Assembly: GCF_014385105.1 (NCBI RefSeq)
Contig: NZ_JACRTE010000038.1
Coordinates: 1 to 6,085 of the forward strand
Length of the DNA stretch: 6,085 nucleotides
From: Qingrenia yutianensis
GTDB taxonomy: Bacteria > Bacillota > Clostridia > UMGS1810
Direction: 5' to 3'
Notes under the pieces: model-generated
Seen by the model: only the letters and a program-made list of their open reading frames with translations
Told to the model about the DNA's origin: nothing
The model's database searches: none
Program-made: the position numbers and the translations under genes
Shown: positions 4,938 to 6,085 of the stretch, in pieces
Numbering within the stretch: position 1 is the first letter of the stretch
Layout: each line of letters opens with the position of its first letter

Positions 4938-5712
4938 TGTTCATAACCTCCCTTGTAAGATTTCTGTACGCATCGGCAACTTTACCGTTTTTGTCGTAAC
5001 TGTAAATGCTTTTGCCGACCGCAGAGGTTTCCGCTGCCTTTACCGAAAGCGGTATTTCTGTCTTGAAAACCTTTATATTGCTGCCGTATGTCTTTCGTAT
5101 AAGCTGTGATATATCCTTTGCAAGATTTGTGCGACCGTCAACCATAGTCAGAAGTATACCGTTGATTTTAAGTGTCGGGTTAAGCTGCCGTTTAACCTTT
5201 GCAACCGTACCGAGTAGCTGTTCAAGACCTTTCGCCGGCAGAAAATGCGACTGTACGGGAATGATTACTTCATTTGCCGCCGTGAGTGCGTTTATTGTCA
5301 GCATACCGAGCGACGGAGTGCAGTCTATCAGCACATAATCGTAATTGTCCTTTATCTGTGAAAGATAGTTTTTGAGTACCCGTTCACGGCTCATAGTGTT
5401 CACCAAAAATGTTTCCATTCCGGAAAGTTCAATGTTCGCCGGAATAAAGTCCACGCCCTCCGAGTGATGTAAAATACCCTCACCGTGTTCCGTCGGCTGC
5501 TCATTGATACTCTTTTCCATAAGGCTTGAAATTGTAACCGATAATTCATCGGGATTGGGATAACCCAAGCATTGTGTTAAGCTGCCCTGTGCGTCATAGT
5601 CAATTAAAAGCACCTTTTTACCCTCGTTTGCAAGTCCGATATCTAAATTTACGGTAGTTGTTGTTTTGCCTGTTCCGCCTTTCTGATTTGATATTGCGAT
5701 TATTTTACCCAT
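4897..5712 (-). CDS. parA: ParA/Soj-family partition ATPase
   Basis: This 271-residue protein is a deviant Walker-type ATPase that positions the replicated element with ParB. Residues 11-17 (KGGTGKT) are the deviant Walker A motif with the signature lysine at 11. LLIDYDAQGSL (35-45) is the switch region with Asp38 and Asp40, and LIDCTPS (128-134) is Walker B with Asp130; PVQSHFLPAKGLEQLL follows as in Soj/ParA. There is no N-terminal DNA-binding extension, so it is the short type. An ATG at 5730 would add six residues but has no good ribosome binding site. The ATG at 5712 is preceded by AGGAAAGG and starts with the family-typical MGKIIAISNQKG, so I chose it. It overlaps the 64-aa gene by 8 bp and parB by 41 bp, so the three are very probably co-transcribed. 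Confidence 0.95.
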   Translation of the reverse strand: MGKIIAISNQKGGTGKTTTTVNLDIGLANEGKKVLLIDYDAQGSLTQCLGYPNPDELSVTISSLMEKSINEQPTEHGEGILHHSEGVDFIPANIELSGMETFLVNTMSRERVLKNYLSQIKDNYDYVLIDCTPSLGMLTINALTAANEVIIPVQSHFLPAKGLEQLLGTVAKVKRQLNPTLKINGILLTMVDGRTNLAKDISQLIRKTYGSNIKVFKTEIPLSVKAAETSAVGKSIYSYDKNGKVADAYRNLTREVMNNEQRTKHKSEIIR

Positions 5713-5899
5713 AAAAACCTTTCCTTTCATTTTCTAATCTTGATATAAGCATTTCTCCGTCAAGCCGTGTCAAAGCACGGAACCATTCGGAACGAAAAAA
5801 ACGCTTGATTTCTGCTCTGCATTGCGGCGAATATGTATGCCGATAATCTTTTACCGCTTGCAGAATTATGGCATTTGCCAGCAGTTCGATATTTTCCAC
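5705..5899 (-). CDS. 64-aa conserved mobile-element protein between repA and parA, GTG start
   Basis: The product begins ENIELLANAIILQAVKDYRH and contains KRFFRSEWFRALTRLDGEML, a largely helical protein that I recognise as a small conserved protein next to the replication and partition genes of clostridial conjugative elements. It has no established function. The start is a GTG at 5899 with GGAGG at 5912-5908, 8 nt upstream. An ATG four bases upstream (5903) is out of frame, is only 4 nt from the GGAGG, and opens a frame that ends at 5760 with no recognisable product. The gene starts 18 nt after the repA stop and overlaps parA by 8 bp, so it lies within the replication-partition operon. No membrane segment or signal peptide is visible. 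Confidence 0.85.
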   Translation of the reverse strand: MENIELLANAIILQAVKDYRHTYSPQCRAEIKRFFRSEWFRALTRLDGEMLISRLENERKGFYG

Positions 5900-5917
5900 A
5901 CATACCGCCTCCGATTC

Positions 5918-6085
5918 CTATACATTTGCCATATCGTATTTTACTTTTGCCGCAAACCAATTATCTGCCGTTTCAAACGACCGATAAATCGTTGTAATTA
6001 AAAATGCCCGGATATTCCGGACATCTGATGTGTTGCTCCGCAGGGCGAAGTCTATATATTCAATATGCGACGAGTCAATTTTCAA
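5918..6085 (-). CDS. repA: C-terminal end of RepA-type replication initiator (DUF6017 region), partial at right edge
   Basis: The frame is open from the right edge to a TAG at 5918, giving 55 residues: LKIDSSHIEYIDFAL, then NTSDVRNIRAFLITTIYRSF, then NWFAAKVKYDMANV. This matches the C-terminal DUF6017 region of replication initiator protein A in clostridial conjugative elements, with the hallmark DSSHIEY, RNI(R/K)xxL and a final xVxxDM segment. The DNA-binding RepA_N domain lies outside the window, so the initiator role is inferred from the family. The end sits 18 nt upstream of the 64-aa gene and parA, the usual order in these elements. A near-perfect inverted repeat (6005-6023) falls inside this coding region. 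The gene start and its promoter are not visible. Confidence 0.85.
   Translation of the reverse strand: MKIDSSHIEYIDFALRSNTSDVRNIRAFLITTIYRSFETADNWFAAKVKYDMANV
6005..6023. repeat. 19-bp near-perfect inverted repeat in the 3' end of repA
   Basis: TGCCCGGA and TCCGGACA flank a three-base centre; seven of eight arm positions pair, and the inner CCGGA/TCCGG core is perfect. It coincides with the Arg-Asn-Ile-Arg codons (CGG AAT ATC CGG) of the replication protein, so protein sequence could explain some of the symmetry. It may also be a binding site for RepA or ParB, but only one copy is visible. Confidence 0.4.

Noticed and set aside
4482..5338. Plus-strand frames of 117, 63 and 110 codons
   Set aside because: They are antisense to parB and parA, whose motifs establish the coding strand.
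5760..5960. Minus-strand 66-codon frame over the 64-aa gene and repA end
   Set aside because: It overlaps the DUF6017-type repA end and the 64-aa gene in a different frame, and gives a glycine/cysteine-rich sequence without family resemblance.
1..6085. Search for canonical parS, CRISPR repeats, tRNA/rRNA, insertion sequences and attachment sites
   Set aside because: I found no TGTTTCACGTGAAACA-like site, no regularly spaced repeats, no RNA gene, no transposase or recombinase, and no terminal direct repeats by reading.

Overview
The window looks like the replication, partition and accessory segment of an integrative and conjugative element (or a related conjugative plasmid) from a low-to-moderate-GC Firmicute, most likely a gut member of the class Clostridia. 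The reasons are a RepA_N/DUF6017-type replication protein end, a ParA-ParB pair, a DUF3789-type mini membrane protein, a train of small accessory proteins, and the start of the giant SNF2-helicase/methylase protein typical of Tn1549-like clostridial elements. No integrase, relaxase or type IV secretion gene lies in the window, so the assignment to an integrative element rests on gene order and family recognition.

Every supported gene is on the minus strand, so transcription runs from right (6085) to left (1). In that order: the C-terminal end of the replication initiator (6085-5918, cut by the window edge); a 64-aa protein with a GTG start (5899-5705); ParA (5712-4897); ParB (4937-4017), overlapping parA by 41 bp; a 39-aa DUF3789-like membrane peptide (4017-3898), too short for most gene finders; an 84-aa protein (3891-3637); a 66-aa helical protein with a TTG start (3626-3426); a 65-aa four-cysteine protein (3436-3239); a 195-aa protein (3237-2650); and a 347-aa protein with an LPD28-like N-terminus (2650-1607). 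Nearly all of these are joined by overlaps or gaps under 20 nt, so they probably form one polycistronic, translationally coupled operon.

The pattern breaks after the 347-aa gene. A 124-aa gene (1542-1168) has its own good sigma-70-type promoter (TTGCAA, 17 bp, TATAAT) and is followed by a strong intrinsic terminator (1147-1113), so it can be made as a separate monocistronic message. Beyond the terminator come a 49-aa cysteine-rich protein (1081-932) and the first 298 codons of the giant helicase/methylase protein (896 to the left edge).

Functionally, RepA, ParA and ParB would handle replication and segregation of the excised circle. The helicase/methylase and the small zinc-finger-like proteins would act on DNA during transfer or defend the element. 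The middle genes are conserved cargo of these elements without established function. The points most worth a second look are an 11-bp perfect inverted repeat inside parB (a candidate parS-like or regulatory site), the independently transcribed 124-aa gene, and an apparent domain duplication between the 84-aa and 195-aa proteins. I found no CRISPR array, tRNA, rRNA or insertion sequence.
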